Shown piece after piece: positions 8,603 through 17,478 of a stretch of DNA of 39,768 bases (the first letter of the stretch is position 1; the number at the start of each line of letters is the position of its first letter). The stretch is from Fuerstiella sp. (lineage in GTDB: Bacteria; Planctomycetota; Planctomycetia; Planctomycetales; Planctomycetaceae). A model generated the notes under the pieces. It was not told where the DNA came from, made no database searches, and was given only the letters and a program-made list of their open reading frames with translations. The DNA is taken from positions 1 through 39,768 of the forward strand of contig JAKVAZ010000015.1 in NCBI GenBank assembly GCA_022447225.1, in the 5' to 3' direction. The translations under genes and the position numbers were made by a program.

Positions 8603-10087
8603 TTATTCGGTGATTTGGCCGGAACCGTCCCTGGTGTCGACAGAAACATCACCAAACGTCGCAAAATATTTGCGAATATCACGCAGCGTCGCCGGCTGAA
8701 ACATGGTGGTTCCGAATCGGGTCGATGTGATGGTTTGGCGAATCAGCTCTTCGTCGTCCTCGGAGAACACAGCCAGACACGGCACCTGCAGAGTACGTCC
8801 CCAAGCCTGTGCTTCAGGAAAAATGCTCAGGACAGTGTCGCGCGTCGTATCGGCAAGAAACAAAACACCAGCCGGAGGGCAACGTCCTTTCAACTGGTTC
8901 AGAGCGACATATGGATCATCACAGACCGTCAGCCTGAACCCGTGTTTCCTGCTGAAGTACTGCTGCAAAGCTTCGACACGTTTGTTGATCGTATCCACGA
9001 TTAGCAGATGAAAATCGACCTCGGACGGCAACACCTGCCCATTGAGAGCAGGCTGCGGTCGTTGCTGCCATACACCAAATTCCTGCAACACAGTCTGCAG
9101 ATCGGCACATACTTCATCCGCAGTCTGGTAGCGTTCACTGGGGCTGACCGCCAGCATTTGAGCGGTGATGTCGAGTATAGACTTCGGCAGATCGGAACGA
9201 AAAGTATGCAGCGGACGAATCTGAGTGTACCGGCTAATCTGTCTGCGTTCTTCGCGATCACGTGTCCTCGGCCACGCTGGCTCGTTCGACAACAATTCGT
9301 AAAGAATCGCCCCCGCAAAGAAAATATCACTACGAGGATCATTCTTGGGTGCATTCGTCCCTCGCTCCAGCGAGGCGTACTCTATTGCACGGTGAACGTC
9401 ATCACCGAGCAATGAGTGCAACGACGCATGGGCACCAGCCAGTCCAAAATCCACCAGTCTGGCGACACCATCGCTACTCATCAGTACGTTCGTAAGTTTA
9501 AGGTCGCGATGAGTTGTACCGAGCGAATTCGCGTAACTCAGTCCGGAACAGATGTCATAGACACATTGAGCCGACTCTGCGGGTGTCACGTTGGCACGAA
9601 TACGAAGGAAATCTCTTAGATTTCCACCTTCGATGAATTCCATCACGATGAAGTGACAATCATCATCCGAGACAACGTCCCAAATGGGCACGATGTTGGG
9701 GTGTCGAAAACGCTGACTGATTCGAGCTTCGCGCTGAAAACTCCTGACCGCTTCGGGATCCTGACTCCACCGGTCCCGAAGCAGTTTCAAGGCCACGGTT
9801 CGTCGTCCGTCCAATGTAGCGGCCCGAAAAACTCTCGCAAAACTGCCCGATCCGTTTCGGTAAAGCAGTTTATACCCCCCCAGCAACAGACTCTCGCCCT
9901 CACCTCCCAAAATTCGGTTGCGCTGCAAGGGTGTCAACAGATCTGCTGAAGCCAGTTTATCGACAATTCCGGCAATATCGTCCGTATTACGAAACAGCGC
10001 AACCATCTGCTCCCAGTCCTGGTTACTGACCAGCTGCGATTCAATTAAGAAACGCCGGAGCGATTCGTGAGAGTTAAATTGCACCAT
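8603..10087 (-). CDS. Hanks-type Ser/Thr protein kinase with C-terminal receiver-like domain
   Basis: This 494-residue cytoplasmic protein has three parts. Residues 1-65 form a helical domain common before planctomycete kinases ('LLTPLQRNRILGG'). Residues about 70-335 are the kinase, with the glycine loop 'GSGSFARVF', ATP lysine K101 ('VALKLL'), catalytic loop 'HRDLKLTNV' (D195, N200) and DFG at 213-215. Residues about 358-480 look like a response-regulator receiver: 'LLIVDTINKR' supplies the first strand, and 'VLFLADTTRD' (D413) sits where the phosphoacceptor strand belongs. The usual acidic pair is reduced to one Asp (D365), and the conserved Lys-Pro near the end is Gln-Pro (Q464-P465), so phosphorylation may be lost. 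There is no transmembrane helix, unlike PknB-type kinases. The substrate is unknown. The gene converges on fae. Confidence 0.9.
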   Translation of the reverse strand: MVQFNSHESLRRFLIESQLVSNQDWEQMVALFRNTDDIAGIVDKLASADLLTPLQRNRILGGEGESLLLGGYKLLYRNGSGSFARVFRAATLDGRRTVALKLLRDRWSQDPEAVRSFQREARISQRFRHPNIVPIWDVVSDDDCHFIVMEFIEGGNLRDFLRIRANVTPAESAQCVYDICSGLSYANSLGTTHRDLKLTNVLMSSDGVARLVDFGLAGAHASLHSLLGDDVHRAIEYASLERGTNAPKNDPRSDIFFAGAILYELLSNEPAWPRTRDREERRQISRYTQIRPLHTFRSDLPKSILDITAQMLAVSPSERYQTADEVCADLQTVLQEFGVWQQRPQPALNGQVLPSEVDFHLLIVDTINKRVEALQQYFSRKHGFRLTVCDDPYVALNQLKGRCPPAGVLFLADTTRDTVLSIFPEAQAWGRTLQVPCLAVFSEDDEELIRQTITSTRFGTTMFQPATLRDIRKYFATFGDVSVDTRDGSGQITE

Positions 10088-10435
10088 TACACATCAAAGA
10101 AGCTGCGGCAGGCTGATACAGCCATGTAACCTGAAAGACCATTTCATCAGTCCAGACAGAACCGTGGTCTGACCAGCACGCTGTTAACAATTTGTTGCAA
10201 ATACCGTACCACACACAACTTGCCACATGAGAGACCACTGACTTGGTGTTCCTCAGAACACACTGTCGATGCTGAATCTACCGAAACGACAATCCTAACG
10301 GTCCTTAGCTTCTATTCAACATCTCGATGACCAGCAGCCAGGATTGTTGGGCTTTCTCGCCAGCGGTACCCGTTTGCGCATATTATGCGCGGTCGCGAAA
10401 CACTAACAGGCTGACCCGGAATGCAATTTCGTTTA
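10088..10435. other. Intergenic region with two perfect inverted repeats
   Basis: This 348-bp gap lies between the LOG-family stop and the kinase start. It contains GTGTTC-CTCA-GAACAC (10246-10261) and a near-palindrome GCGCATA-T-TATGCGC (10376-10390). Neither is followed by a U-tract on the minus strand. They could end the LOG transcript or bind a protein. No gene is evident. Confidence 0.5.
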
Positions 10436-10993
10436 TCAAGCAGAGGTCTGGCTAAGTGATTGCTGGAGCCAGTCGAGTAACCTGTCCGATTTCCTGCAAA
10501 AATGTACCAGACCAAGATCGGCTTTATCCAGAAATTCGTTACAGAGCATACTGTTCATTAGCGACTCCAGCGCGTCATAACAGCCCCCACAGTTCAATAC
10601 ACCGGCCGGACTTCGATGGATCCGCAACTGACTCCACGTCATTGCTTCGAACGCTTCTTCCATCGTCCCATAGCCTCCGGGAAGAATGGCATAAGCGTCT
10701 GATAGTTCATGCATTAACCGTTTCCGTGCGTGCATGTCGGCAACAACTCGCATATCCCTCACTTCTGAATGCATTAACTCGACAGTGGCCAGGCATTCCG
10801 GAATCACGCCAATCACCGAGCCACCAAGATCCAGGGCTGCATCAGCAACCACTCCCATGATTCCAGTACTCCCACCTCCGTACACGATTGTGTGTCCTCG
10901 CCTGACCAGACCACGAGAGAACTGCTGCGACTCTTCAACAAATATTGGATGATTACCCGTCCGACTCCCACAAAATACAGATATGACCGCCAT
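10436..10993 (-). CDS. LOG-family (TIGR00730) nucleoside 5'-monophosphate phosphoribohydrolase-like protein
   Basis: The product has 185 residues from the ATG at 10993, which has an AGGAG Shine-Dalgarno 8 nt upstream; a GTG immediately before it would add one residue. It has the Rossmann-fold start 'VISVFCGSRTG', 'YGGGSTGIMG' and the diagnostic 'PGGYGTMEE' motif (about 105-113), plus the 'MHARKRLM' arginine and lysine upstream. LOG proteins cleave the N-glycosidic bond of nucleoside monophosphates to base and ribose 5-phosphate. In plants they activate cytokinins, while the bacterial role is usually nucleotide salvage or clean-up. Length and motif spacing are normal. The true substrate is not known. 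It stands alone between larger gaps. Confidence 0.9.
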   Translation of the reverse strand: MAVISVFCGSRTGNHPIFVEESQQFSRGLVRRGHTIVYGGGSTGIMGVVADAALDLGGSVIGVIPECLATVELMHSEVRDMRVVADMHARKRLMHELSDAYAILPGGYGTMEEAFEAMTWSQLRIHRSPAGVLNCGGCYDALESLMNSMLCNEFLDKADLGLVHFCRKSDRLLDWLQQSLSQTSA

Positions 10994-11157
10994 CACAACA
11001 TCTCCTGAACAGACAAAGCCAATACCGTTGACATCCTGAGTGCCTTACTCGTTTCAAACCCCGAACAACCTGATGGTCAACAGACAACAAATCAGCCTGG
11101 CATAATCGGACGCAACGTCCGATGAAACTAGTACGACAGAGCAAAACGTCACTCAGT

Positions 11158-12120
11158 TTACGCTTCGACCAGTTGCCGATGATATGTCTTCAGTTTCGCC
11201 ACGGGTACAAATCTCGCTTCCGTTGCCAGGGCCTGGGCGGCGAGGTTGCCTGCACCAATCTGAACTTCGACCAGGCGGACCGATTGCTGGCGCAACTGGC
11301 GACAGGTTTCCACGAACAGTGAAAAACCGTATCCCTGACGACGGTAATTTTCCGTAACAACCACATCACGAATTCCGACAGCCCGAACTCCCCATTTGGC
11401 AATATAAAGATCCAGACAGACGATTCGTCCTGTCGCCACTGTTTGTCCGCTGCTGCGTTCGACCAGTTCAATCTGCAGCGTTTCCTGGTGACTGTGTCTG
11501 GCCGACCACCACCATGAATGATTGGTGAAGCGGTCGGTGATCAGCATATTCAGTCGTCGTCGGTTGCGGATGAGTCGAGAGTCAATCGGATCGCGCCCCG
11601 AGTCGAGATCACGATGAAACACGGTGGTTACCTCGCCCATGTGGTAACCACATGAATTAAAGAATTCATCCCACGGGGCACTTTCCAGCGCAAACCCGGA
11701 TGGCTCCACACCTCCATAAACTGAGTGATAAAAACCGTTGCCGTTAGCCCCGGCACCGGCTGTGATTTCACGTGCTCCGCGTGACCTCAAATAACTCTCT
11801 GCCTCGTCGATCAGCCGGCGTCCGATTTTTCGGCGGCGGTACTGGGGCTGAACGATGAGCGAAGAAATCACACCTCTCGAAAAATCCAGTTCTGACTCAT
11901 CTGCTGTCGCCGAAAATCCGGCATGAACCATGCCCACCACGGCACCATCAACGGTCGCCAAAATCAGACCGTTGCGATCGAAATATGGTCGCGAAAACAC
12001 CGCAAGTTCCAGAACATCACTCGGAAATCCTTCAGCAGCACTTGGTCCAAGGTTCGACGAATCCCACAACTGCAGAAGCCGTGGAGGATCCGTGTTTTGA
12101 AATGTGCGAAAGTCAACCAC
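11158..12120 (-). CDS. Tandem GNAT-domain acetyltransferase
   Basis: This 320-residue protein appears to be two GNAT folds in a row. The first has 'VISSLIVQPQYRRRKIGRRL' (about 84-103), the acetyl-CoA pyrophosphate loop of motif A, preceded by a VGMVHAGF strand. The second has 'VVVTENYRRQGYG' (about 253-265), followed by 'SLFVETCRQL'. A linker with 'HSWWWSARHS' (201-210) lies between them. GNAT enzymes move an acetyl group from acetyl-CoA to an amine; tandem members include MshD-type enzymes, but nothing here fixes a substrate. Translation likely begins at a GTG (12120) without a strong Shine-Dalgarno. It has no operon partner. Confidence 0.82.
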   Translation of the reverse strand: MVDFRTFQNTDPPRLLQLWDSSNLGPSAAEGFPSDVLELAVFSRPYFDRNGLILATVDGAVVGMVHAGFSATADESELDFSRGVISSLIVQPQYRRRKIGRRLIDEAESYLRSRGAREITAGAGANGNGFYHSVYGGVEPSGFALESAPWDEFFNSCGYHMGEVTTVFHRDLDSGRDPIDSRLIRNRRRLNMLITDRFTNHSWWWSARHSHQETLQIELVERSSGQTVATGRIVCLDLYIAKWGVRAVGIRDVVVTENYRRQGYGFSLFVETCRQLRQQSVRLVEVQIGAGNLAAQALATEARFVPVAKLKTYHRQLVEA

Positions 12121-12383
12121 GTCAGGGAGCGTTTGCGATGCACAACGGGTACAAACCAGCTATTCAACGGTCCAGGTATTTCATGCCGGGTAAACGACAT
12201 TCGTCCGGCCTCTGTCCGTTTGCTCACCGACACGTAACAATCACAATGTGCGCTGCGAGGGCCTGCATGTCGGGTAACATTCATCACTCTAACGCTCGCA
12301 TTCGAATGTCGCAAGTTGATATACTGAACACAATAAGACACTGAACGGCCGCTGATACAACTGTCGTGATCTCCGAAGATTTG

Positions 12384-12806
12384 ATGAACTCAGAGCACCA
12401 CATCTGGACCGATCTGGAACTTGTGTCCTGGCTCGACGAACGGCTACCGGCCGAACGAATGTCAGAACTTGAACAGCGACTTCGAATCGATGACTCTCTG
12501 AAAATTCGTCTTTCCAACCTTCTCCGACGTCGTGATCAGGGTGGACACAGTGTTGGTGAAATCTGGTATCGAGCCGGATTGAGCTGTCCCGGCCGAAGTG
12601 AACTGGGGGGCTACCTGCTTGGTACGATTTCGGCCCAGGCTTCTCAGTATCTGGACTTTCATTTGATGACAGTCGGCTGTCGTCTTTGCCAGGCAAACCT
12701 CGAGGATCTTCGGGAACACAGTAAGAACGCGGGCGGGCTGCAGGTCCGTCGTCGTCGATTCTTTGAGTCGTCTGCCGGCCTTCTGGATGACTCAACCGGT
12801 TTTTGA
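12384..12806 (+). CDS. Small anti-sigma-factor-like zinc-finger protein
   Basis: The product has about 140 residues from the ATG at 12384; a GTG at 12366 would add six. The N-terminal part ('LELVSWLDERLPAERMSELE') resembles the helical start of anti-sigma zinc-finger proteins. A later segment has His followed by a Cys pair ('HLMTVGCRLCQANLEDL'), an H-x5-C-x2-C variant of the usual HxxxCxxC. No transmembrane segment follows, so this would be a soluble member. No sigma-factor gene is adjacent in the window, which weakens the call. Planctomycetes encode many orphan proteins of this kind. Function is inferred only. Confidence 0.6.
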   Translation: MNSEHHIWTDLELVSWLDERLPAERMSELEQRLRIDDSLKIRLSNLLRRRDQGGHSVGEIWYRAGLSCPGRSELGGYLLGTISAQASQYLDFHLMTVGCRLCQANLEDLREHSKNAGGLQVRRRRFFESSAGLLDDSTGF

Positions 12807-13026
12807 ACACCGTCAGCCCCCTCGAACTGATTCTTCAAGCTCATCCTGCCGCCCTGGTCGCAATTTCCGGCCGAGACTCACTGTTGGAAGCGTGCGGAAG
12901 TGGATACATTTTCTGTCTGCGGTCCGGCTTGGAACGTTCAACATCGACTGATCTTTATTGACGGATGCCTCCTCCGCCGGTTCTAATGAGCAGGTCTGAA
13001 TATTCGATCGCAGTAAAAATTGCCAT

Positions 13027-13347
13027 ATGACAGCTTCACACCACATACCGTTGTCGGAACGTCTGAAGAAGGCAGAATACTACGCCCGCGAGCTCAGCGA
13101 GCACCTTCGTCAGTCATACCTGCCAAGACTGGGAGACCTGCGTTCCGCCAGTAAAGTTTTTGACGAAATTGAAGTCAGCGATCAGCAAATGCTTGACCGC
13201 ATGCAGAACGTGCTTCAGGCAGATGAATTCGCAGGCGAGGTTTATGCGAAGCTTAATACACATCTGAAAATTATTCGTGACGAAATGCAGCAGTTTGTAG
13301 ACGGTGGAGAGACCGGCATCGAACTCAACGATCTCACGACTTCTTAA
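13027..13347 (+). CDS. Small helical hypothetical protein upstream of hemC
   Basis: The 106-residue product starts at an ATG (13027) with no clear Shine-Dalgarno. It is almost wholly helical and charged, with heptad-like stretches ('SERLKKAEYYARELSEHLRQ', 'QMLDRMQNVLQ', 'HLKIIRDEMQQFV'), consistent with a coiled coil of about 80 residues. There is no signal peptide or membrane segment. Codon use and amino-acid make-up look like a real gene. I do not recognise the family. It lies 61 bp before hemC on the same strand and may share its transcript. Confidence 0.6.
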   Translation: MTASHHIPLSERLKKAEYYARELSEHLRQSYLPRLGDLRSASKVFDEIEVSDQQMLDRMQNVLQADEFAGEVYAKLNTHLKIIRDEMQQFVDGGETGIELNDLTTS

Positions 13348-13408
13348 TCCCGGTCAGTCTCAACACCTCCTGGCCGCACAGAATTCATGTCAACCGAACA
13401 TATTATTA

Positions 13409-14317
13409 ATGCCACCTGAACAGATTCGGATCGCGACCCGCAGCAGCCCGCTGGCGCTTTGGCAGGCCAACTATATCGCAGCCAACATCAGTCAGCTCCC
13501 GTCTGCTCCCGCTGTGGAACTGGTCCACGTGCGAACCGGCGGTGACGGAAATCAAACGTCTCCCCTGAGAGAGTTTGGCGGCACCGGTGTGTTTACTCGT
13601 GAAGTCGAACGCGTGGTTCTGGATGGAGAAGCTGATGTTGCTGTCCACAGCCTTAAAGACCTGCCAACTGAGTTGGTTGACGGCCTGAGTCTGGCCTGCG
13701 TCCCCGAACGAGCCCCGAGATTCGATGCGCTTGTCCTGCCACGCGGTCACGACGGCATTTCTTCAGTCTCGGAACTGCCGGAAACAGCAGTCGTTGGCAC
13801 CGGAAGCCCCCGTCGCCAGGCACAACTAAGGTACCTGCGTCCCGATCTGACGATGACAGAGATTCGAGGCAACGTGGAAACAAGGATTAACAAGCTGGAC
13901 AACGGCGAATACGACACCATTGTACTGGCGGAGGCCGGACTGCGAAGACTGGATCTTGCCGACCGGATCAGTCTCTCACTGAGCCCTCCCGAGATGCTGC
14001 CCGCAGTCGGTCAGGGTGCCCTGGGAGTTGAATGCCGTAGTGATGATCAACCAGTGCTGAAACTGCTGTCTCAAATTACACACCAGCCCACTCTTCACGC
14101 TGTCACGGCTGAACGCAGTATGATGAGAACTTTGCGAGCCGGTTGCCATGCTCCGTTAGGAGCATGGACAGTCATCGACGGAGAGCATTTGACGCTTAAC
14201 GGAGTATTGCTGAGTATTGACGGTGCGACGCGAATGCAGGCATCAGAGACCGGTGACTGCCGGGATGCTGAACAGATCGGCAAAGAGGTCGCTCAAAAAT
14301 TAATTGAAGCCGGCTGA
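13409..14317 (+). CDS. hemC: Porphobilinogen deaminase (hydroxymethylbilane synthase)
   Basis: HemC polymerises four porphobilinogen molecules to hydroxymethylbilane in haem and tetrapyrrole synthesis in the cytoplasm. The 302-residue product begins 'MPPEQIRIATRSSPLALWQA'. It shows 'HVRTGGD', the catalytic Asp D84 in 'HSLKDLPTELVDGL', the substrate-binding arginines in 'GTGSPRRQAQL', 'PAVGQGALGVECR', and the dipyrromethane-anchoring cysteine C246 in 'LRAGCHAPLGAW'. All key residues are present and the length is normal. I chose the ATG at 13409; the frame is open back to 13304, but that part is not conserved. There is no good Shine-Dalgarno. No other haem gene is next to it. Confidence 0.96.
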   Translation: MPPEQIRIATRSSPLALWQANYIAANISQLPSAPAVELVHVRTGGDGNQTSPLREFGGTGVFTREVERVVLDGEADVAVHSLKDLPTELVDGLSLACVPERAPRFDALVLPRGHDGISSVSELPETAVVGTGSPRRQAQLRYLRPDLTMTEIRGNVETRINKLDNGEYDTIVLAEAGLRRLDLADRISLSLSPPEMLPAVGQGALGVECRSDDQPVLKLLSQITHQPTLHAVTAERSMMRTLRAGCHAPLGAWTVIDGEHLTLNGVLLSIDGATRMQASETGDCRDAEQIGKEVAQKLIEAG

Positions 14318-14968
14318 GTCCGCGCATCCGGAAATTGCGTGAACAAACGGAATTCAGTGCCGTAGATGCCGGAACACAGGGAAAGAAGTCTCACCAGTTG
14401 CACAAACAGTCCTGCAAATGGCAGGGCAACGTCAAAGTTGCCTCGCAGGTACGAACACCGATGGTTCTGGGTCATTTCATCAGATACCGGTCAACGGGAA
14501 CACACCCTGACAGGAAAACGGTTCAAATCGGGTTCTGCCGGAAAGACCAATCAACAGATTGAATCTGAAGTACATACCCCGTCAGTGTTTGATATCCGCT
14601 CCACTCGTGTCATTGTGTGCGGACAGAAGCTAATTCGATCTTCACAACAATGCTGCTGCCGGTTTCAGCTGCTGTGCAGAAAGTCACTTTCGCCGGTTGC
14701 ACACATGAACCCGCAGGAACATAATTCCAGAATGAGTACTTTCATTGACAGCTCGTCATCTCATCGAACGATACTCAACACTCACTGCTGAACCGTTTAC
14801 ATGGAGTCACCCACTGTGTCATACAAATCCTTGGATTCGACTGTCACAGCGCAGAAAAACATCCAGTTCCCACGCTGGAATTCTCGCTGTGTTTCGGCAG
14901 ATCAGAATACCGAATCCAACACGATTACCGGCACCAAATCACATCCATGCCGTCACATAGCAACCACG
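14318..14968. other. Intergenic region between hemC and a lipoprotein gene
   Basis: About 650 bp carry only short frames rich in Ser, Thr, Arg and Cys, which look like translated non-coding DNA. I see no terminator, RNA gene or clear promoter. The frame of the downstream lipoprotein is open back to 14801, so part of this stretch could be coding if that gene starts earlier. Confidence 0.4.
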
Positions 14969-15742
14969 ATGCAGATTCTCGTCGCAACCGTTCTGCTCAT
15001 CGCGTCCGGGTGCATGGATGACCCGGCGGCCTTAGAGGCAGAAAAATCTGCAGTGAAACAACAACAACTTGAAGAAGCGCTGGCGAGATTTCCGGTACCA
15101 CCACCGGACACTCCGGAACAGATTCAACAGAAAATTGCGCAGTGTGAGGAATTGCTGCCCCCGGCAGAAGAAGCGCTTGAAGCCGCAGAAAAGGCGACTA
15201 CTGAACTAGAAAAACTTAACGAACTTGACAATGCCGTTGATCTCACAATGAAAGCGTTATATTTCCATCGAACGCACCGTAAAGGATTGTCCGTATTTCT
15301 TCGTGCTCGGCTGGCTCGATATCTGGCCACAGAACTCGACCCTTTATATCAACACCAATCAGACGTGGACATACGGACAGCTGCGTCCCTGGGCGGTGAC
15401 ATGAGGGACCTCTATGAAGATCTGTCAGAAGAAGAGCTGCAACTTTTAACGGAGGTTTATTTCAATCGCGCGAGAATGGAGGGGCGTTACAGGTCACAAC
15501 AAGAGGAGTTTGGAATCGCCATCAAAACTCTGATACAAATAGGATTCAGTGACGCAGAACGTCTGAAGACTGAACCGCGATTTGAATATTTCCGTACTGA
15601 TCCTGACACAGTCTCGATCCTTGAAACTGCAATAGCACGGGCAGAAGCGGCTGACAAAGAAGCTCCGAAAGAAGATTCGCAAGAGGAAACACCAACTGCA
15701 GAACAGTTGCCGGCTGGCTCAGATGCCGATCCCGCGGAATGA
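14969..15742 (+). CDS. Lipoprotein with acidic helical domain, hypothetical
   Basis: From the ATG at 14969 the product has 257 residues. It begins 'MQILVATVLLIASGC', a hydrophobic stretch ending in a lipobox, so it should be lipid-anchored after signal-peptidase II cleavage. The n-region has no Lys or Arg, which is unusual. The frame is open back to 14801 and would add 'HPCRHIATT', so a somewhat longer start is possible. The mature part is strongly acidic and helical ('LEEALARFPVPPPDTPEQI', 'EALEAAEKATTELEKLNEL') and ends in a Glu/Pro/Ala-rich tail. I recognise no domain. It may be a periplasmic or membrane-associated coiled-coil protein. Confidence 0.7.
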   Translation: MQILVATVLLIASGCMDDPAALEAEKSAVKQQQLEEALARFPVPPPDTPEQIQQKIAQCEELLPPAEEALEAAEKATTELEKLNELDNAVDLTMKALYFHRTHRKGLSVFLRARLARYLATELDPLYQHQSDVDIRTAASLGGDMRDLYEDLSEEELQLLTEVYFNRARMEGRYRSQQEEFGIAIKTLIQIGFSDAERLKTEPRFEYFRTDPDTVSILETAIARAEAADKEAPKEDSQEETPTAEQLPAGSDADPAE

Positions 15743-15764
15743 AACGAATGCCGACAAGAATGTT

Positions 15765-16169
15765 TTACTCTATCAAGAACAGTCGCAGGACTGCTCCGTA
15801 GAAATTTTGCAGCTGATTGTGCAGGACTTCGACTCCCGGAAGCGGTTCATCAAACTTCGAGTGATGGATATGTGCTTTATGTAATGTCGACACGCTCTTT
15901 CGAAAACGAACTGCACGTAATTCGCGCATTTCATTCCCTGGAGCCTGTATTACGTAGCCCGCGACCGAATTGGCGGCGCCATCGCTTGTCACCACGTTGA
16001 TTGGTCCGTCAGCAGCGGCACCATAAACCTGCCGCACGCGCCCGGGATGGGAGGTATATCCTTTACCATCCCACGTGGCGTAGCGACCTGCCCAAGCCAT
16101 ATCGCATTGAATTAACATACCGCTCTGCTGGTCGCATACAGTTCCTGTCAACCGTTTGCAAATCACCAA
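15765..16169 (-). CDS. Doubtful small hypothetical protein
   Basis: A 134-codon minus-strand frame ends 20 bp beyond the convergent lipoprotein gene. The middle ('GYTSHPGRVRQVYGAAADG', 'VVTSDGAANSVAGYVIQAPG') has protein-like composition and the codon choice is not absurd. There is no ATG near the start (TTG/GTG only), no Shine-Dalgarno, no motif and no signal peptide. I list it because this stretch of about 950 bp has no other candidate, but it could well be spurious. Confidence 0.3.
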   Translation of the reverse strand: MVICKRLTGTVCDQQSGMLIQCDMAWAGRYATWDGKGYTSHPGRVRQVYGAAADGPINVVTSDGAANSVAGYVIQAPGNEMRELRAVRFRKSVSTLHKAHIHHSKFDEPLPGVEVLHNQLQNFYGAVLRLFLIE

Positions 16170-16696
16170 AAACAGATCGGGGTATCCTCGCGGTCATCAA
16201 ATCAGCCGCAACACGTCGCTAAGCATTCATCAAGACATTACCACTCAGACAGGATATCAGTCTCCGACACCAGTTTGTCAAACCATCACCGTCTTCAAAA
16301 CTACCGCTGTGTCTGACCAAACAGGAAATTTTCTTAACAGAGACAATACGCTTTAAACGGTCCAGGAAAAACGTACGCCGACCAATTCCGACTGAGGCAC
16401 CTCGAAAGCATCTCGTGTCCCCACTTCACGGGAGCACACTGAGCATTGAAGCAAAGCGGAAGATCCACAAACCGGTTCTCAGTAAATTTCGACACGAACC
16501 CGTACTCATGTCACCCGAACATCATTGCCCCCCTGCGGACTGCGTGCCTGGAATTAAAACGAAGTCAGGAAACTTGGGTTTCCCAAAATATCTGGTCCGC
16601 GCATTTAATAACTCGCGATCGCGTTCGGCCCGGACGCCCCAATAACATGTCAATTATTGTCCGGTGAACCGACGAGTCGTGACAGATGACGCCGGG
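16170..16696. other. Intergenic region, nothing recognised
   Basis: About 530 bp lie between the doubtful frame above and the stop of the small lipoprotein. Short plus-strand frames here are of low complexity and lack start signals. I see no RNA gene, strong hairpin or repeat. Confidence 0.4.
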
Positions 16697-17128
16697 CTAC
16701 AAACCCATTTGGTCCCTCACCTCGTCGACGGTGTCCTGCATCTGCTGAGCCATTTCCACGATTTCCTCGATCGAGCCGTCAGCCGAATTCCAAATGTCCA
16801 TGATCTGATCTTGTTGTTCAACCAACTTCTGAGCGTACGCGTCGTAGGCCGGATCACGATCTTCGTGTCGCTGCCAGCCCAGGATCGCATTGTATAGCGG
16901 ATCCTCAATCGGTTCGTCTTCAGCCTCATAGAATTCACTGGACACATTCTGATTGAGGTCAATGACCTGCTGACAAACCTCCCCGAACAACCAGTCTTTA
17001 TTCTGATGCGCAGGTACGCCCTGACCACCACATCCAGCCAGCAGACCAATCCCGGCCAATGCAGCACAACTCAGAAGAAAATTTTGGCACTGAAAAATTT
17101 TTCTGCTTTTTCGCGAATTCCGAATCAC
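16697..17128 (-). CDS. Small lipoprotein, hypothetical
   Basis: The 143-residue product starts at a GTG (17128) with an AAGGAG Shine-Dalgarno 10 nt upstream, which fixes the start. A basic n-region ('RNSRKSRK') and a hydrophobic stretch end in the lipobox 'LLAGC', followed by GGQG, so it is a clear lipoprotein. The mature part is acidic and helical: 'NKDWLFGEVCQQVIDLNQN' near the start, then 'DPAYDAYAQKLVEQQDQIMD' and a C-terminal coiled coil ('IEEIVEMAQQMQDTVDEV'). I recognise no family. It is divergent from nothing nearby and stands alone. Confidence 0.78.
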   Translation of the reverse strand: MIRNSRKSRKIFQCQNFLLSCAALAGIGLLAGCGGQGVPAHQNKDWLFGEVCQQVIDLNQNVSSEFYEAEDEPIEDPLYNAILGWQRHEDRDPAYDAYAQKLVEQQDQIMDIWNSADGSIEEIVEMAQQMQDTVDEVRDQMGL

Positions 17129-17360
17129 GTGTACAAAACTCCTTAAACATACATAGCAGCGTCTTAAAAAGCGTACCCAAACCTCTCTGAAGGTGCATCA
17201 AACAATGTGCAGAAACCGCAATGCAGAGACGCCTGATTAGAGAAACTGTCAGTACCTGCGGTTCACGAATTGAATACCATTCAGAATTGCTATCGTTTCA
17301 GTCAGCACAGGGTATAGTTTTCCCGCAAATCAATCCCACACCGTCTCGGTTCAAAATAAA

Positions 17361-17398
17361 AATTCCTTCTGACCGCCATTGGGCCATCAGAAGGAATT
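17361..17398 (-). terminator. Intrinsic terminator of the DUF1559 gene
   Basis: AATTCCTTCTGA (17361-17372) pairs perfectly over 12 bp with TCAGAAGGAATT (17387-17398), with a 14-nt loop. On the minus strand the stem runs straight into TTTTTATTTTG, a good U-tract. This fits a Rho-independent terminator about 80 bp beyond the stop codon. Confidence 0.85.
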
Positions 17399-17410
17399 CG
17401 AAGTCACAAA

Positions 17411-17440
17411 ACTTGGCGTCCTCATATGAGAACGCCAAGT
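17411..17440 (-). terminator. Second hairpin in tandem with the terminator
   Basis: ACTTGGCGT (17411-17419) pairs with ACGCCAAGT (17432-17440). The interior CTCATATGAG is itself palindromic, giving a long stem with one mismatch. On the minus strand it is followed by TTTTGTG. It sits between the DUF1559 stop and the main terminator and may act as a first terminator or a 3'-end protecting stem. Confidence 0.65.
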
Positions 17441-17478
17441 CGAGGTGAACTAATTACTTACAACGCTATGAGAATATC

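Larger units (their letters stand above)
17129..17478. other. Intergenic region holding tandem hairpins
   Basis: This 350-bp gap holds the promoter side of the small lipoprotein at its left and two hairpins at its right that follow the DUF1559 gene (listed separately). No gene is evident. Confidence 0.6.

Noticed and set aside
13387-13419. A 10-codon frame overlapping the hemC start, possible leader peptide
   Set aside because: No ribosome site precedes it and its codons show no regulatory pattern, so chance is enough to explain it.
14366-14791. A 141-codon plus-strand frame between hemC and the lipoprotein
   Set aside because: Ser/Arg/Cys-rich with no motif, no Shine-Dalgarno and overlapping frames of equal length; judged non-coding.
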